DNA from: Planctomycetota bacterium
Lineage (GTDB): Bacteria; Planctomycetota; Phycisphaerae; Sedimentisphaerales; Anaerohalosphaeraceae
Assembly: GCA_030637065.1 (NCBI GenBank)
Contig: DAOVVQ010000063.1
Coordinates: 1-15,565 of the forward strand
DNA: 15,565 nucleotides
Direction of reading: 5' to 3'
Numbering within the stretch: the stretch's first letter is position 1; every line of letters starts with the position of its first letter. The translations under genes and the position numbers were made by a program. Shown one piece after another: positions 1-7,314 of this stretch. The notes beneath the pieces are model-generated. The model did no database searches, was not told the origin of the DNA, and was given only the letters and a program-made list of their open reading frames with translations.

Positions 1-285
1 GGTGACATTTTGGATGGTTCGTTTGGGCTTTATGTTGATGGCGGTGATGGCGTTCCGGCTGAGCGGGAGATTGTTATTGGCGGTGGTAATGGGGGGCGGG
101 TGTTTGTTGTTTTTGATCGGGCTGCGGTTATTGAGGCTGTTGGCGGGCGGAGTTCGGCTGGGGTTTATGTGGCTGGTGCGCTTGAGGGCGGTGAGTGTAT
201 ATTTGCTGCGGATAGTATTCGTTTGGTTCGGGCCCAGCGGCGTGTGCCTCGGCGGAGTTCTGGTGGTCGGGGGCGGCTGCGGTGA
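1..285 (+). CDS. C-terminal end of an unrecognised protein (partial)
   Basis: The first reading frame is open from the window edge to a TGA at 283-285, leaving about 94 residues of a C-terminus. The visible part is rich in Gly and Val with alternating hydrophobic residues (for example RVFVVFDRAAVIEAV, then AGVYVAGALEGGECIF). This suggests a small beta-rich domain, followed by a basic tail rich in Arg, Ser and Gly. I do not recognise the family. The plus strand is G+T rich here, as in the resident genes further on. A second open frame overlaps it (2-574), but that frame has low-complexity Leu/Val/Gly composition and runs through the hairpin-bearing spacer, so I chose this one. The start and any signal peptide lie outside the window. 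Confidence 0.5.
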   Translation, partial: GDILDGSFGLYVDGGDGVPAEREIVIGGGNGGRVFVVFDRAAVIEAVGGRSSAGVYVAGALEGGECIFAADSIRLVRAQRRVPRRSSGGRGRLR

Positions 286-323
286 GGGGTGTTGGGTTGG
301 GGTTAACACTTTGCGGGTCTTAA

Positions 324-337
324 TGGTGCGAAGAATC
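324..337 (+). repeat. 14-base repeat, copy 1 (after a stop codon)
   Basis: TGGTGCGAAGAATC occurs here, 38 bases after the stop of the first gene. It recurs exactly at 3409-3422, directly after the stop of the HzsA-like gene. It may be the edge of a dispersed intergenic element. Confidence 0.5.
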
Positions 338-362
338 GCGGCCTGCGTGGGTTTCTTGTTTC

Positions 363-443
363 GCCCCTTCAGGGCTTGTTTTTTGGGGTGGGTTGTTTCC
401 CAGGGCTTTGCCCTGGGCTGTATTGTTTTCGCCCCTTTGGGGC
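363..443. repeat. Three closely spaced hairpins between genes
   Basis: Three short inverted repeats lie within 81 bases: GCCC...GGGC at 363-375, CCCAGGGC-TTT-GCCCTGGG at 399-417 (8 perfect pairs, 3-base loop) and GCCCC-TTT-GGGGC at 431-443. The spacers are G+T rich. This grouping of a CCCAGGGC hairpin beside GCCCC hairpins resembles a multi-copy intergenic repeat I recall from planctomycete and related genomes. The central stem could help end transcription of the upstream gene, but no clean T-run follows directly, so I call it a repeat rather than a terminator. Confidence 0.6.
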
Positions 444-488
444 TGATTAGACGTCAGTTTTGCTGTGGGCACGTCGTGAGGTTTTCTG

Positions 489-517
489 TTGAGTTTTTGG
501 GGGTTTGGGGTTATAAT
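489..517 (+). promoter_or_regulatory. Sigma-70 type promoter of the HzsA-like gene
   Basis: TTGAGT at 489-494 and a perfect TATAAT at 512-517 are separated by 17 bases. Transcription would start near 524, about 59 bases before the ATG at 583. It lies downstream of the three hairpins, so the gene probably has its own transcript. The surrounding sequence is very G+T rich, which makes chance T/G-rich -35 matches likelier, but the -10 box is exact. Confidence 0.6.
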
Positions 518-582
518 TGGGGGTGTGGTGCGGCTTGTTTAGTATTGCGCTTACGGCATAAAATCGACGATTAGAGAGTGAA

Positions 583-3408
583 ATGCTGGATTGCAGGTTA
601 CAATTCGATGATGGGGGGTTTTTGGTGCTGGGTTTGCGGTTTTGTTGTGTTTTTTTGGTTTTTATTGTTTTGTTTGCGCCTGCGGTTGTTTTTGGGGAGG
701 ATTGTCCTTGTTTGTTTGAGTCTGTTGAGACGGGGTTGGTTGTTGGCGGTGATGAGGCTCGTTTGGTTACTGCTAACGTTCGTGGGGCGGATGATCTTTA
801 TCTTGTTGTTACTTATGGCGGGGATAGTTACAGCAGCGACCATGCCATTTGGGCTGAGCCTCGGCTTGTCGACGTCGATGGGGGTGTGGTTGATCTTACT
901 ACTATCGAGCCCGCTATTGTGGAGGTTGGCTGGGGTGGGCTTAAGGTTGGTGAGAATCATAAGGGGCAGGTGCTTTCGATCGGCGGGCGGGAGTTTTCGA
1001 CTGGTTTTTGGGCGCATGGGCCTTCGATGCTGCATTTTAAGCTTGGCGGTAAATATACTCAATTCAGTGCTCATGTCGGCATCGATAGTTCGGCTGGGGT
1101 GAATGGGAGTGTTGAGTTTTTGGTGATGGATCATGCCTTTGAGATGCCGAGTAGAGAGGTTTACATGGGTAAGGCGACCAAGACGAAAAGAGAGGCCCTG
1201 GTCAAGCCGCCGGCTGCGGGACAGTCGCCGCATGTTTTTAATGCTGAGGCTGCTAAGGTTCTGCTGGATGAGGGGGTTCGTCAGCTTGCGTTTATTCGGC
1301 GGTATACGCTCAATGCGAACCATGTTTATACCGAATATGTCAACAGCAAATGGACGCCCGGCGGCGGGCTTTGCATTCTTGACCTGGAGACGGGAAAGGT
1401 TCGCGAATTGGCGCGGGAGTTGGGCGAGGGGGTGTTTAACCGGTTCGATGTGTCGTTTGACGGCGGGAAGATCCTGTTTGACTTCAAGGCAGGTGATCGC
1501 CAGGGGTATCGGATTTATGAGATCGGCGCCAACGGCAAGGGGCTCAGGCAGCTTACGTTTCCGCAGGACGATGAGGAAGAACTGGAGGGCCTTTACGGCA
1601 ATAGCTATTATCATCACGGGACCGACGATCTTCATCCGTGTTATCTGCCCGACGGGGGGATCGTGTTTGCGACGACGAGGTGTCAGTACGGTATATTGTG
1701 CGATGCTAAGGACGTTTACACGACGAAGAACCTTTACCGCATGGATGCCGATGGTGGGAATATGCGGATACTGTCGAACAGCCCGGTCAGTGAGGCAAGC
1801 CCGGCGATCCTGCCTGATGGGCGGATCCTTTATCACAGGTGGGAATACGTCGATAAGGCGGCTGGGAATGTTAAGAGCCTTTGGGCGATGAATCCGGATG
1901 GGACGGCTACGGCGGAGATTTATGGCAATACGATCAGCTTTCCCGAGACGATGATCTATGCCCGGCCGATCCCGGGTGCTCAGGGCAAGATCGTAATGCT
2001 TGGCGCTTCGCACTGCTGCCCGAATAATGCGATGGGCGCTGTGATCGAGGTCGATACGTCGAAGGAGCTTCGGTCTGTCGATACGATGTATTTTGTTACG
2101 GACGATATTCGGGCGTTTGCGCATACGGGTTTTCATTTTCGCGATGAAGATGGTAACTGGAAACACGATACGACCGGCAAGCCGGGGCGGCTCTTTAAGG
2201 ACCCTTATCCGATCAGCGAGGAGTTATTTATCGCTTCGAGGAAGCCGAAGGGCGCGGCGTGGGACGATGCGAAGGCTTATGACCTGGTCCTGCTCGATGG
2301 GCATGGCGACGAGACGCTGCTTTATGAGGATGAGGCGATTTCGTGTTGGCATCCTTATCCAGTTCGATCGCGGGAGAGGCCGCCGGTTATCGCTTCGGCT
2401 AAGAATGCCGAGTTGGCTGAGGAGGGTCTTGCGCTTTGTGTGGTGGCGGATGTTTATCAGGGGATGGAGGGCGTTGAGCGCGGGGCGGTTAAATATCTTC
2501 GGGTATTGGAGGAGGTTCCGCGGCCATGGTCGGCGAGGAAGGCGTACTTTGCCGACGACCGGGACGGCATGGCGCATACGGCAATGGGCGACGATCTGTT
2601 GGGATTGAAGGTGCAGTACGGGGTTGTTCCGGTTGAGGCGGACGGGTCGGCTCATTTTTATGTGCCTGCGTTGCGGAATATTTACTTTCAGGCGCTGGAT
2701 GAGAACTGCCTGGCGGTGCAGACGGAGCGGACGTATGTGCATTATATGCCGGGCGAGGAACGGAGTTGTATCGGATGTCACGAGACGCCTGATACTACGC
2801 CGAAGGCTTCGGCCCAGCGGCGGCTGACGGCATTGGAGCGGGCTCCCTCGGTGCCGGCGGCCCAGCCGAATGAGACGTCTGCGAGGAAGCTGTTTGACTA
2901 TGCGCGGCAGGTTCAGCCGATCTGGGACCGGCATTGCGTTGGGTGCCACAGCGGCGCGGCGCCCGAGGGCGGCCTTGATCTGGCGGGGGATCATGAGGGG
3001 GTGTATAGCGTTTCCTATAATAATCTGGTCGAGCTGACCAGGGGTGAAAAGCAGTTGCTTGGCAATCGCGGGCCGCGTAACGAGGATGTCGGCTCAGCGG
3101 GTGTGGAGTATTTGCCGCCGTATTCGGTTGGTGCGTGGACAAGTCCCTTGGCGGCGATGCTCAATCGCGGCAGGATCAGGATAAAGGATCCCGGCTTGCA
3201 GGCTTATGCCGAGGAGTTGGCTGAGTCGCATCCTGATATACGGCTGAGTGAGGCTGAATTGCTCAAGGTAAATAACTGGATAGACATCAACTGCCAGTTC
3301 CACCGGTCCTATTGGGGGCGATTGAACGCCAAGTACAGCGATCATCCCGACTATCGGCCAAACGTCAGCTTCAACAAGGCCCTCGACCGCACAGGTGGGG
3401 AATTTTAG
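583..3408 (+). CDS. Secreted NPCBM-HzsA-like beta-propeller protein with two C-terminal CxxCH haem sites
   Basis: 941 residues. An N-terminal hydrophobic segment (about residues 12-37) is a likely Sec signal. Residues about 58-185 look like an NPCBM (putative carbohydrate-binding) domain, with the pattern DLYLVVT...HAIWAEPRLV and a FWAHGPS motif. Residues about 235-620 carry repeated propeller-like strands (FDGGKILF, YLPDGGIVFATTR, ILPDGRILYHRWEY) typical of proteins annotated as hydrazine-synthase-alpha-related. Two c-type haem motifs follow: CIGCH at residues 729-733, after HYMPGEERS, and CVGCH at 785-789. I see no CxxCH inside the propeller, so this is very unlikely to be true anammox hydrazine synthase. 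A periplasmic redox or carbohydrate-linked role is inferred. ATG 583 has only a weak GAGAG Shine-Dalgarno; in-frame TTG 622 or GTG 625, after a GGGGGG run, would give a more standard signal peptide. Single gene, convergent with the hydrolase. Confidence 0.88.
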   Translation: MLDCRLQFDDGGFLVLGLRFCCVFLVFIVLFAPAVVFGEDCPCLFESVETGLVVGGDEARLVTANVRGADDLYLVVTYGGDSYSSDHAIWAEPRLVDVDGGVVDLTTIEPAIVEVGWGGLKVGENHKGQVLSIGGREFSTGFWAHGPSMLHFKLGGKYTQFSAHVGIDSSAGVNGSVEFLVMDHAFEMPSREVYMGKATKTKREALVKPPAAGQSPHVFNAEAAKVLLDEGVRQLAFIRRYTLNANHVYTEYVNSKWTPGGGLCILDLETGKVRELARELGEGVFNRFDVSFDGGKILFDFKAGDRQGYRIYEIGANGKGLRQLTFPQDDEEELEGLYGNSYYHHGTDDLHPCYLPDGGIVFATTRCQYGILCDAKDVYTTKNLYRMDADGGNMRILSNSPVSEASPAILPDGRILYHRWEYVDKAAGNVKSLWAMNPDGTATAEIYGNTISFPETMIYARPIPGAQGKIVMLGASHCCPNNAMGAVIEVDTSKELRSVDTMYFVTDDIRAFAHTGFHFRDEDGNWKHDTTGKPGRLFKDPYPISEELFIASRKPKGAAWDDAKAYDLVLLDGHGDETLLYEDEAISCWHPYPVRSRERPPVIASAKNAELAEEGLALCVVADVYQGMEGVERGAVKYLRVLEEVPRPWSARKAYFADDRDGMAHTAMGDDLLGLKVQYGVVPVEADGSAHFYVPALRNIYFQALDENCLAVQTERTYVHYMPGEERSCIGCHETPDTTPKASAQRRLTALERAPSVPAAQPNETSARKLFDYARQVQPIWDRHCVGCHSGAAPEGGLDLAGDHEGVYSVSYNNLVELTRGEKQLLGNRGPRNEDVGSAGVEYLPPYSVGAWTSPLAAMLNRGRIRIKDPGLQAYAEELAESHPDIRLSEAELLKVNNWIDINCQFHRSYWGRLNAKYSDHPDYRPNVSFNKALDRTGGEF

Positions 3409-3422
3409 TGGTGCGAAGAATC
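3409..3422 (+). repeat. 14-base repeat, copy 2 (after a stop codon)
   Basis: An exact second copy of TGGTGCGAAGAATC from 324-337. It begins at the first base after the HzsA-like stop codon, in the 72-base gap before the convergent hydrolase. Confidence 0.5.
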
Positions 3423-3480
3423 TCGCCCTACATTTGGGTTAACATGTCTGCCTTCACGCAGGCGTGGCGTTGGTTGTTTT

Positions 3481-4614
3481 TTATTTGGTTTTTAGGTGTT
3501 TTTTTAGGAATGCTGCTTGTGCTTTGTATTGCTCTGTTTGGGGGTTGTAGTCTGTGTTTAGTTTGTGGGTGCATTCTATTTTTAGTTTGTCCATTTCTTT
3601 TTTCAGGTGTCTTCCGAAGTTTGGGTGGTGTATGTTTCCGGGTGTTTCGGCTGCAGCGTTGTGGAAGGCGAATACTGGTGGGTCGTCTTTTGTCAGGTGT
3701 GTGATGGGTGAGACGTCTTTGAGGCCGGCGTCGAGGGCTGCGTCTATTTTTGCCGTGTCCCAGTTCCAGTCGTCGGGCAGTCCGAACAACTGCTTGAGGG
3801 CGGAATTGTCGTAGGCGTTTCCGGGGACGATTCTCTTTATCTGCCTTGGGTCGTAGGTCGACTGCATGTTCAGTGCCAGGACAGCGGTCAGCCTTGTCGA
3901 CTGGCGGGCGATTGGGTCTTTGCTTTTGGGGTCGGCCATGTCGTCATGAAAGCCGAGCCACTGCGAGATGCCCGAGCCAGCCGATCCGCCGCCTGCTGCT
4001 ACGCGTTTGGGGTCGATGTTCCACTGGCGGGCCTTTGAGCGGAGGAACTGGATCGCTCGCGCCGAGTCGTGCATCTGTGCCGGGTAGATCGCTTCGCCGG
4101 AGAGGCGGTAGTCTATCGAGGCGCAGGCGAATCCAGCGTCGAGGCAGGCTATAAGCAGCTCGGGGGTGAAACCGCTCTTGCTGCCGCCGCGGAAGCCGCC
4201 GCCGTGGATGAAGACGAATAGCGGGGCGGGTTTTTCGGATCTTGCCCGCCAGAAATCGAGTTTGTTGGCCTCGGACGGCCCGTAGGAGACGTCGGCGTAG
4301 GTCGAGTCGGGCTTTTTCGGACGGGCGGTGCGGGTTTTGGCCTGATTGTCGGCCTGGGTGCGGTTTTTGGCCTGGTTGTCTGGTTGGGTGCGGCTGGGCT
4401 GGTTCTTTGCGCGGTAGCGGCGGACCTCGTCCATTGTCAGAACGCCGTCTTTGTTGAGGTCGGCTTTGGGATACTTTTCGAGGGTTCGGGCGAGCCGCTC
4501 ATCGTTTTTGGAGGTTTTGGGCTCATTGTTCTGGGGCTTGGCTGGGGCGCACAGGGCTGGTATTGCGATACATATCAGCAAGATTACCTGGCGGAATGAT
4601 TTTTTGGTCTTCAT
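3481..4614 (-). CDS. Secreted EF-hand plus alpha/beta-hydrolase (esterase-like) fusion
   Basis: 377 residues. ATG 4614 is preferred over upstream frame extension because AAGGGAG lies 8 bases before it and a signal peptide (residues 1-23) follows. Residues 52-63 form a canonical EF-hand calcium loop (D52, N54, D56, G57, T60, E63). Residues 77-96 are a 10-residue tandem repeat in a polar linker. From about residue 106 the protein is an alpha/beta-hydrolase of the hormone-sensitive-lipase/carboxylesterase type: oxyanion motif HGGGF (137-141), nucleophile elbow GGSAG with S211, and a DDPPVFAFHNA segment near the expected acid residue. The likely role is hydrolysis of an ester, perhaps an acetyl or acyl group on a polysaccharide, outside the cytoplasm; the substrate is not visible. 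The last 70 bases or so are very T-rich on the coding complement, following local strand skew. Convergent with the HzsA-like gene. Confidence 0.87.
   Translation of the reverse strand: MKTKKSFRQVILLICIAIPALCAPAKPQNNEPKTSKNDERLARTLEKYPKADLNKDGVLTMDEVRRYRAKNQPSRTQPDNQAKNRTQADNQAKTRTARPKKPDSTYADVSYGPSEANKLDFWRARSEKPAPLFVFIHGGGFRGGSKSGFTPELLIACLDAGFACASIDYRLSGEAIYPAQMHDSARAIQFLRSKARQWNIDPKRVAAGGGSAGSGISQWLGFHDDMADPKSKDPIARQSTRLTAVLALNMQSTYDPRQIKRIVPGNAYDNSALKQLFGLPDDWNWDTAKIDAALDAGLKDVSPITHLTKDDPPVFAFHNAAAETPGNIHHPNFGRHLKKEMDKLKIECTHKLNTDYNPQTEQYKAQAAFLKKHLKTK
4327..4386 (-). repeat. In-frame 30-base tandem repeat in the hydrolase linker
   Basis: Two near-identical 30-base units encode QPDNQAKNRT and QADNQAKTRT. 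A decayed third unit adjoins on the N-terminal side (NQPSRT). It lies between the EF-hand and the catalytic domain and is probably a length-variable spacer. Confidence 0.65.
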
Positions 4615-4711
4615 GTTTTCGCTCCCTTCATTAGTACCATATCGTAACCTATGTAACAAACCGCATTGACAACTAAAAATCAAACTTCAAAACAGGTTTT
4701 TCATCCACAGT

Positions 4712-4807
4712 AGGATGAGCAACTGCCTTATAGGCAGATAGGATTCGTTACCCATGCTGCACGGATGGCCTTACAGAACCGCATGGGTAACAAGTTACCC
4801 ATCCTAC
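4712..4807. repeat. Dispersed palindromic repeat patch
   Basis: The 130 bases between the hydrolase and the DUF6933-like gene contain no gene. They hold an exact 11-base inverted repeat, GTTACCCATGC at 4747-4757 against GCATGGGTAAC at 4781-4791, and further copies of GTTACCCAT and GGAT(G/T) pieces around it (GTTACCCATCCTAC at 4794-4807). AGGATGAGCAA (4712-4722) and CCCATGCTG (4751-4759) recur in the same order at 14292-14319, which makes this a dispersed element and not a one-off hairpin. It resembles the widespread GTAGGATGGG-type intergenic repeats. Confidence 0.6.
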
Positions 4808-4815
4808 GGACTATG

Positions 4816-5337
4816 TTATATATCATCGAATTTTGAGGAATATGGGAGTTTATATAATTCTGAGAAATATTCTATTGGAAATTTATAGCCTATCGCTTTA
4901 AACGGTGTTGTGTTTATGCTGTGGTTAATCCTGGCGATATCGGTCTCAGCATCGAAGCCTTGATAATCAACAAGAAATTTTGCACAACCAACCATGTCAT
5001 TCATTGACCCGAGCGTGCTTCGGCTGACAGTTTTGCCTATCTGGATATCCCAAAACTTTTCGAGCAAATTAATATTGCATTCATGAGGGAACCCGTCACG
5101 CTTTAGCTGAAATTCAAGTTCAAGAATAAAAATCTGCTTGATATTCATCAGATCGGGCTTTCGCACACCAGCTACAACAAAACTATAAAGGCTTGCAGCA
5201 TGAGTAAAAATAATGCACTGCTTCCGCCCCATCCGAAATAGATTTACATACCAATCATCAACTCCAGCTTCAGCCTGAATAACCGGAGGCTTGCCCATTT
5301 TATCTAACAGTTTTTTTGTACAACGTAACGTTAACAT
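4816..5337 (-). CDS. DUF6933-like protein
   Basis: 173 residues, which is about the length I expect for the family. The N-terminus MLTLRCTKKLLDK, then DDWYVNLF, a FTHAASLYSFVVAGVRK segment and the later LGSMNDMVGCAKFL match my memory of DUF6933 proteins; the function of that family is not known to me. There is no signal peptide or membrane segment, so it is probably cytoplasmic. AAGGA lies 5 bases before the ATG. The coding region is AT-richer and lacks the plus-strand G+T bias of the neighbouring resident genes, and it is flanked by repeat elements on both sides, which suggests it was acquired. The family assignment is from memory, not from an alignment. Confidence 0.72.
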   Translation of the reverse strand: MLTLRCTKKLLDKMGKPPVIQAEAGVDDWYVNLFRMGRKQCIIFTHAASLYSFVVAGVRKPDLMNIKQIFILELEFQLKRDGFPHECNINLLEKFWDIQIGKTVSRSTLGSMNDMVGCAKFLVDYQGFDAETDIARINHSINTTPFKAIGYKFPIEYFSELYKLPYSSKFDDI

Positions 5338-5356
5338 TCGAATCCTTTTTTATCCT

Positions 5357-5371
5357 CCAGCAAAAAGCTGG
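5357..5371. repeat. Small hairpin in the leader of the DUF6933-like gene
   Basis: CCAGC-AAAAA-GCTGG forms 5 perfect pairs, about 20 bases upstream of the ATG on the minus strand and just before the Shine-Dalgarno. It could modulate translation; this is inference only. Confidence 0.4.
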
Positions 5372-5395
5372 TTTATGAAATCATCACAAACTCAT

Positions 5396-5424
5396 ATTAT
5401 AAGTCGCGGGTGTCAGGCGTGCAA
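5396..5424 (-). promoter_or_regulatory. Probable promoter of the DUF6933-like gene
   Basis: On the minus strand a perfect TATAAT (5401 to 5396) is preceded, at 17-base spacing, by a weak -35 TTGCAC (5424 to 5419). Transcription would start near 5389, about 50 bases before the ATG. Confidence 0.5.
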
Positions 5425-5460
5425 GCGCCGTCGATACAGTTGGTTTGCTGTCATTGAGAG

Positions 5461-5483
5461 TTAAATGTACCGGGTACCTTTAA
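5461..5483. repeat. 23-base near-perfect palindrome
   Basis: TTAAATGTACC, one central base, then GGTACCTTTAA: 10 of 11 positions pair. It sits between the DUF6933-like promoter and the truncated sigma gene. The motif resembles the ends of short intergenic elements seen in many bacterial genomes. No transposase is next to it. Confidence 0.55.
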
Positions 5484-5562
5484 TTTGCGTCCTTGAGGTC
5501 CGATAATTGGATTTTTGGGTGTTTTTTTGGTTTTCGGGCGGTTTTTTGGGGGTGAATTGATG

Positions 5563-5776
5563 GTATTTGTCGTTTTTTGTAATAAAATTGGCTGGGGAGA
5601 CGACTATAATAGTGACGTCTGAAGGCGGAAAGGGGCATTGGCAGCGTGGAAGATTGGCAATCGATTGTTGAGGAATATGGTTCGCGGGTTTGGCGGACGG
5701 CTTATCGTCTGTTAGGCAACGATGCCGATGCTTCGGACTGCTTTCAGGAGACTTTTTTAAGTGCATATACGGTTTG
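5563..5776 (+). repeat. Direct repeat L: copy of sigma promoter and gene start
   Basis: This segment matches 9359-9571 at a constant offset of 3795 bases from about 5571 on, with a one-base slip before that. From 5581 to 5776 I count 9 mismatches in 196 bases. It includes the TATAAT, the leader, the Shine-Dalgarno and the first 43 codons of the ECF sigma gene. Identity stops abruptly at 5776. Confidence 0.93.
5605..5610 (+). promoter_or_regulatory. Retained -10 box of the truncated sigma copy
   Basis: TATAAT is kept exactly as in the intact operon, with the same flanking dyad. If active it would drive RNA through the sigma stub and antisense into the 3' end of the sulfatase-like gene. Confidence 0.5.
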
Positions 5777-5849
5777 CATGATCCGTGAGCTTAGAATTGG
5801 ACAGGTTTGCCTGCAACGTAAGACTGATCTTCGAGGAGTTCGTAATTAG
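5646..5849 (+). pseudogene. Truncated ECF sigma factor gene (5' fragment)
   Basis: The GTG at 5646 begins a frame identical in most residues to the intact sigma gene at 9441: DWQSIVEEYGSRVWRTAYRL and onward to the ETFLSAY motif of region 2. After codon 43 homology ends and the frame continues for 24 unrelated codons, read antisense through the end of the sulfatase-like gene, to a stop at 5847-5849. Region 4 (promoter -35 recognition) and half of region 2 are missing, so it cannot act as a sigma factor. The Shine-Dalgarno (AAGGGG) and -10 box remain. Differences from the intact copy are largely at silent codon positions (TAT/TAC, GGT/GGG), which suggests that both lineages were once under selection before this copy was cut. 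Confidence 0.88.
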
Positions 5850-7314
5850 TGCCAAAATACCGGTTGAATACCATCCTGAACGTGTTTACGGGGGTTATCG
5901 ACTCATATAGCATCGAGTAGTCAGAGCCAGGCAGATAGTAGGCATTCAATATGGCAAAGGCTTGTTTGTAATCGTCGTCGGTGGAGTTGCCAGGATGCTT
6001 GTGTATGTCCGAGCGGATACCGTGGTCGCTCTGTAAAATGATAATTGGCGGGGTCGATGAATTTGTCAGGATACTGTCAACAACTTCGATCGCTTTTTTA
6101 CTGACGAATTTCACTTGGGCTACATAACGTTTTCTATGTTCTTCTTCACGACCTTGTGGGGTCAAACTTAAGGGTGTGTCTATATTGTCGGCCATGTTTC
6201 CTTCTTCATCAAAGACGTAAGGGCCGTGCGGGCACACGATGTGAGCAAAAACAAAGATTGGAGTTTCCATCTGTGTCGTACGTACCAAATGATCGAACGA
6301 ATTGAGAATCCAGCGATAATGCATAGCGCCGAAAAAACTCCTCCTTCTTATGCCTCCAAACGGTGATAAAGGTGTGCTGCCAATCAACTGTTTGACGAAA
6401 TCTCCCTGCCACCACAGTCCTGCCGATCCCATTCTTATGTCCGGGCTTTTGATATCTGTTACAGAGGTGCCGGTTGAAATAAGGACGGTGGAATAGCCGT
6501 GTCCTTTCAGAAATTCGAAGGCGCGATTTTTTTCAAGCAGCTCTCTTAACTGTTTGAAGCCAATTTCAGATCCTCCTGTGTACATGGGCATGTCAAGATA
6601 GTCAAAATTCAGTGATGATGGCAGAGAAAACGCGGTATAAGGATAATTGGAATAGCTTTTTTTTGCCACGAAGAAGCCTCTTTGTTCCAAATGTTCAAGA
6701 AACTGTGAGTTATCATGGCCCAATGACTCTTTGAGAATGTCATGTCTCGTATATTCATCGAGAATTATATAGTATATGTTTGGTGGCGGTGTGGGAGCTT
6801 TTGAGCCAGTGTCAAGTTGTTCGCTATTTCTCAGGCTTACTTTATCATCTCGCAGACCTGCCATTTTGATCTGGTGGAAAACAATGTTAATCACAGGAAT
6901 TGTGACAAGACAGACGGCGGTTACATTCAATATTTTTGTGAAGTTGGATAGTTGTTTCCTTGTTCGCAACACAAGGTATACTGCTACCAGAAGGGCTGTT
7001 GTCCCCATTACAAGGATGCTACGATAGTCAGCAGGCCTCCATCCGGCGATCGAATGCTCTTCGAGGATAGCATGGGCGTGGTCATACGAAAAAAAATATA
7101 CGACGAACAGTGACAGCAACAATGCGGCTTTGTCCTTGTCCTTACATAAAAAGCTTAACATTAACCGCAGTACAACAGCAAGTGACAAAACAACTGCTCC
7201 TGGTCCCAGAACTTCAACGAGGTACACTTCGTCAACATTATGAGAATATAGAAACAAGATGGGAAACGCTGCAAACAGGAATGGGTGGATCGCTATGCCT
7301 TTGCTGTTTTTCAT
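5791..7314 (-). CDS. Membrane-anchored sulfatase/LTA-synthase-like hydrolase or phosphotransferase
   Basis: 507 residues. ATG 7314 is chosen because it overlaps the upstream methyltransferase stop as ATGA and GGAGG lies 8 bases before it. Five hydrophobic segments (about 9-24, 37-57, 62-76, 98-116, 128-147) precede an extracytoplasmic alkaline-phosphatase-superfamily domain. Metal-site features are visible: ILDEYTR with D186, a YTAFSLPS segment whose T227 is the likely nucleophile, CPHGP with H363, and QSDHG with D430/H431. The five-helix-plus-catalytic-domain plan is that of lipoteichoic-acid synthase and phosphoethanolamine or phosphoglycerol transferases. It probably transfers or removes a phosphate- or sulfate-linked group on a surface polymer. 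The substrate is unknown. It is the last gene of the operon; its stop lies 14 bases from the insertion edge. Confidence 0.83.
   Translation of the reverse strand: MKNSKGIAIHPFLFAAFPILFLYSHNVDEVYLVEVLGPGAVVLSLAVVLRLMLSFLCKDKDKAALLLSLFVVYFFSYDHAHAILEEHSIAGWRPADYRSILVMGTTALLVAVYLVLRTRKQLSNFTKILNVTAVCLVTIPVINIVFHQIKMAGLRDDKVSLRNSEQLDTGSKAPTPPPNIYYIILDEYTRHDILKESLGHDNSQFLEHLEQRGFFVAKKSYSNYPYTAFSLPSSLNFDYLDMPMYTGGSEIGFKQLRELLEKNRAFEFLKGHGYSTVLISTGTSVTDIKSPDIRMGSAGLWWQGDFVKQLIGSTPLSPFGGIRRRSFFGAMHYRWILNSFDHLVRTTQMETPIFVFAHIVCPHGPYVFDEEGNMADNIDTPLSLTPQGREEEHRKRYVAQVKFVSKKAIEVVDSILTNSSTPPIIILQSDHGIRSDIHKHPGNSTDDDYKQAFAILNAYYLPGSDYSMLYESITPVNTFRMVFNRYFGTNYELLEDQSYVAGKPVQF

Noticed and set aside
2..574. 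Open frame overlapping the first partial gene
   Set aside because: Its Leu/Val/Gly low-complexity product runs through the three hairpins; the frame ending at 285 looks more protein-like.
598..2166. Long open frame (522 codons) on the minus strand
   Set aside because: It lies inside the HzsA-like gene in antisense, has an Arg/Ile/Pro-rich composition with no recognisable domain, and is explained by the strand's codon bias.
583..3408. True anammox hydrazine synthase alpha subunit
   Set aside because: No CxxCH in the propeller region, an NPCBM domain in front, and no beta or gamma subunit genes nearby.
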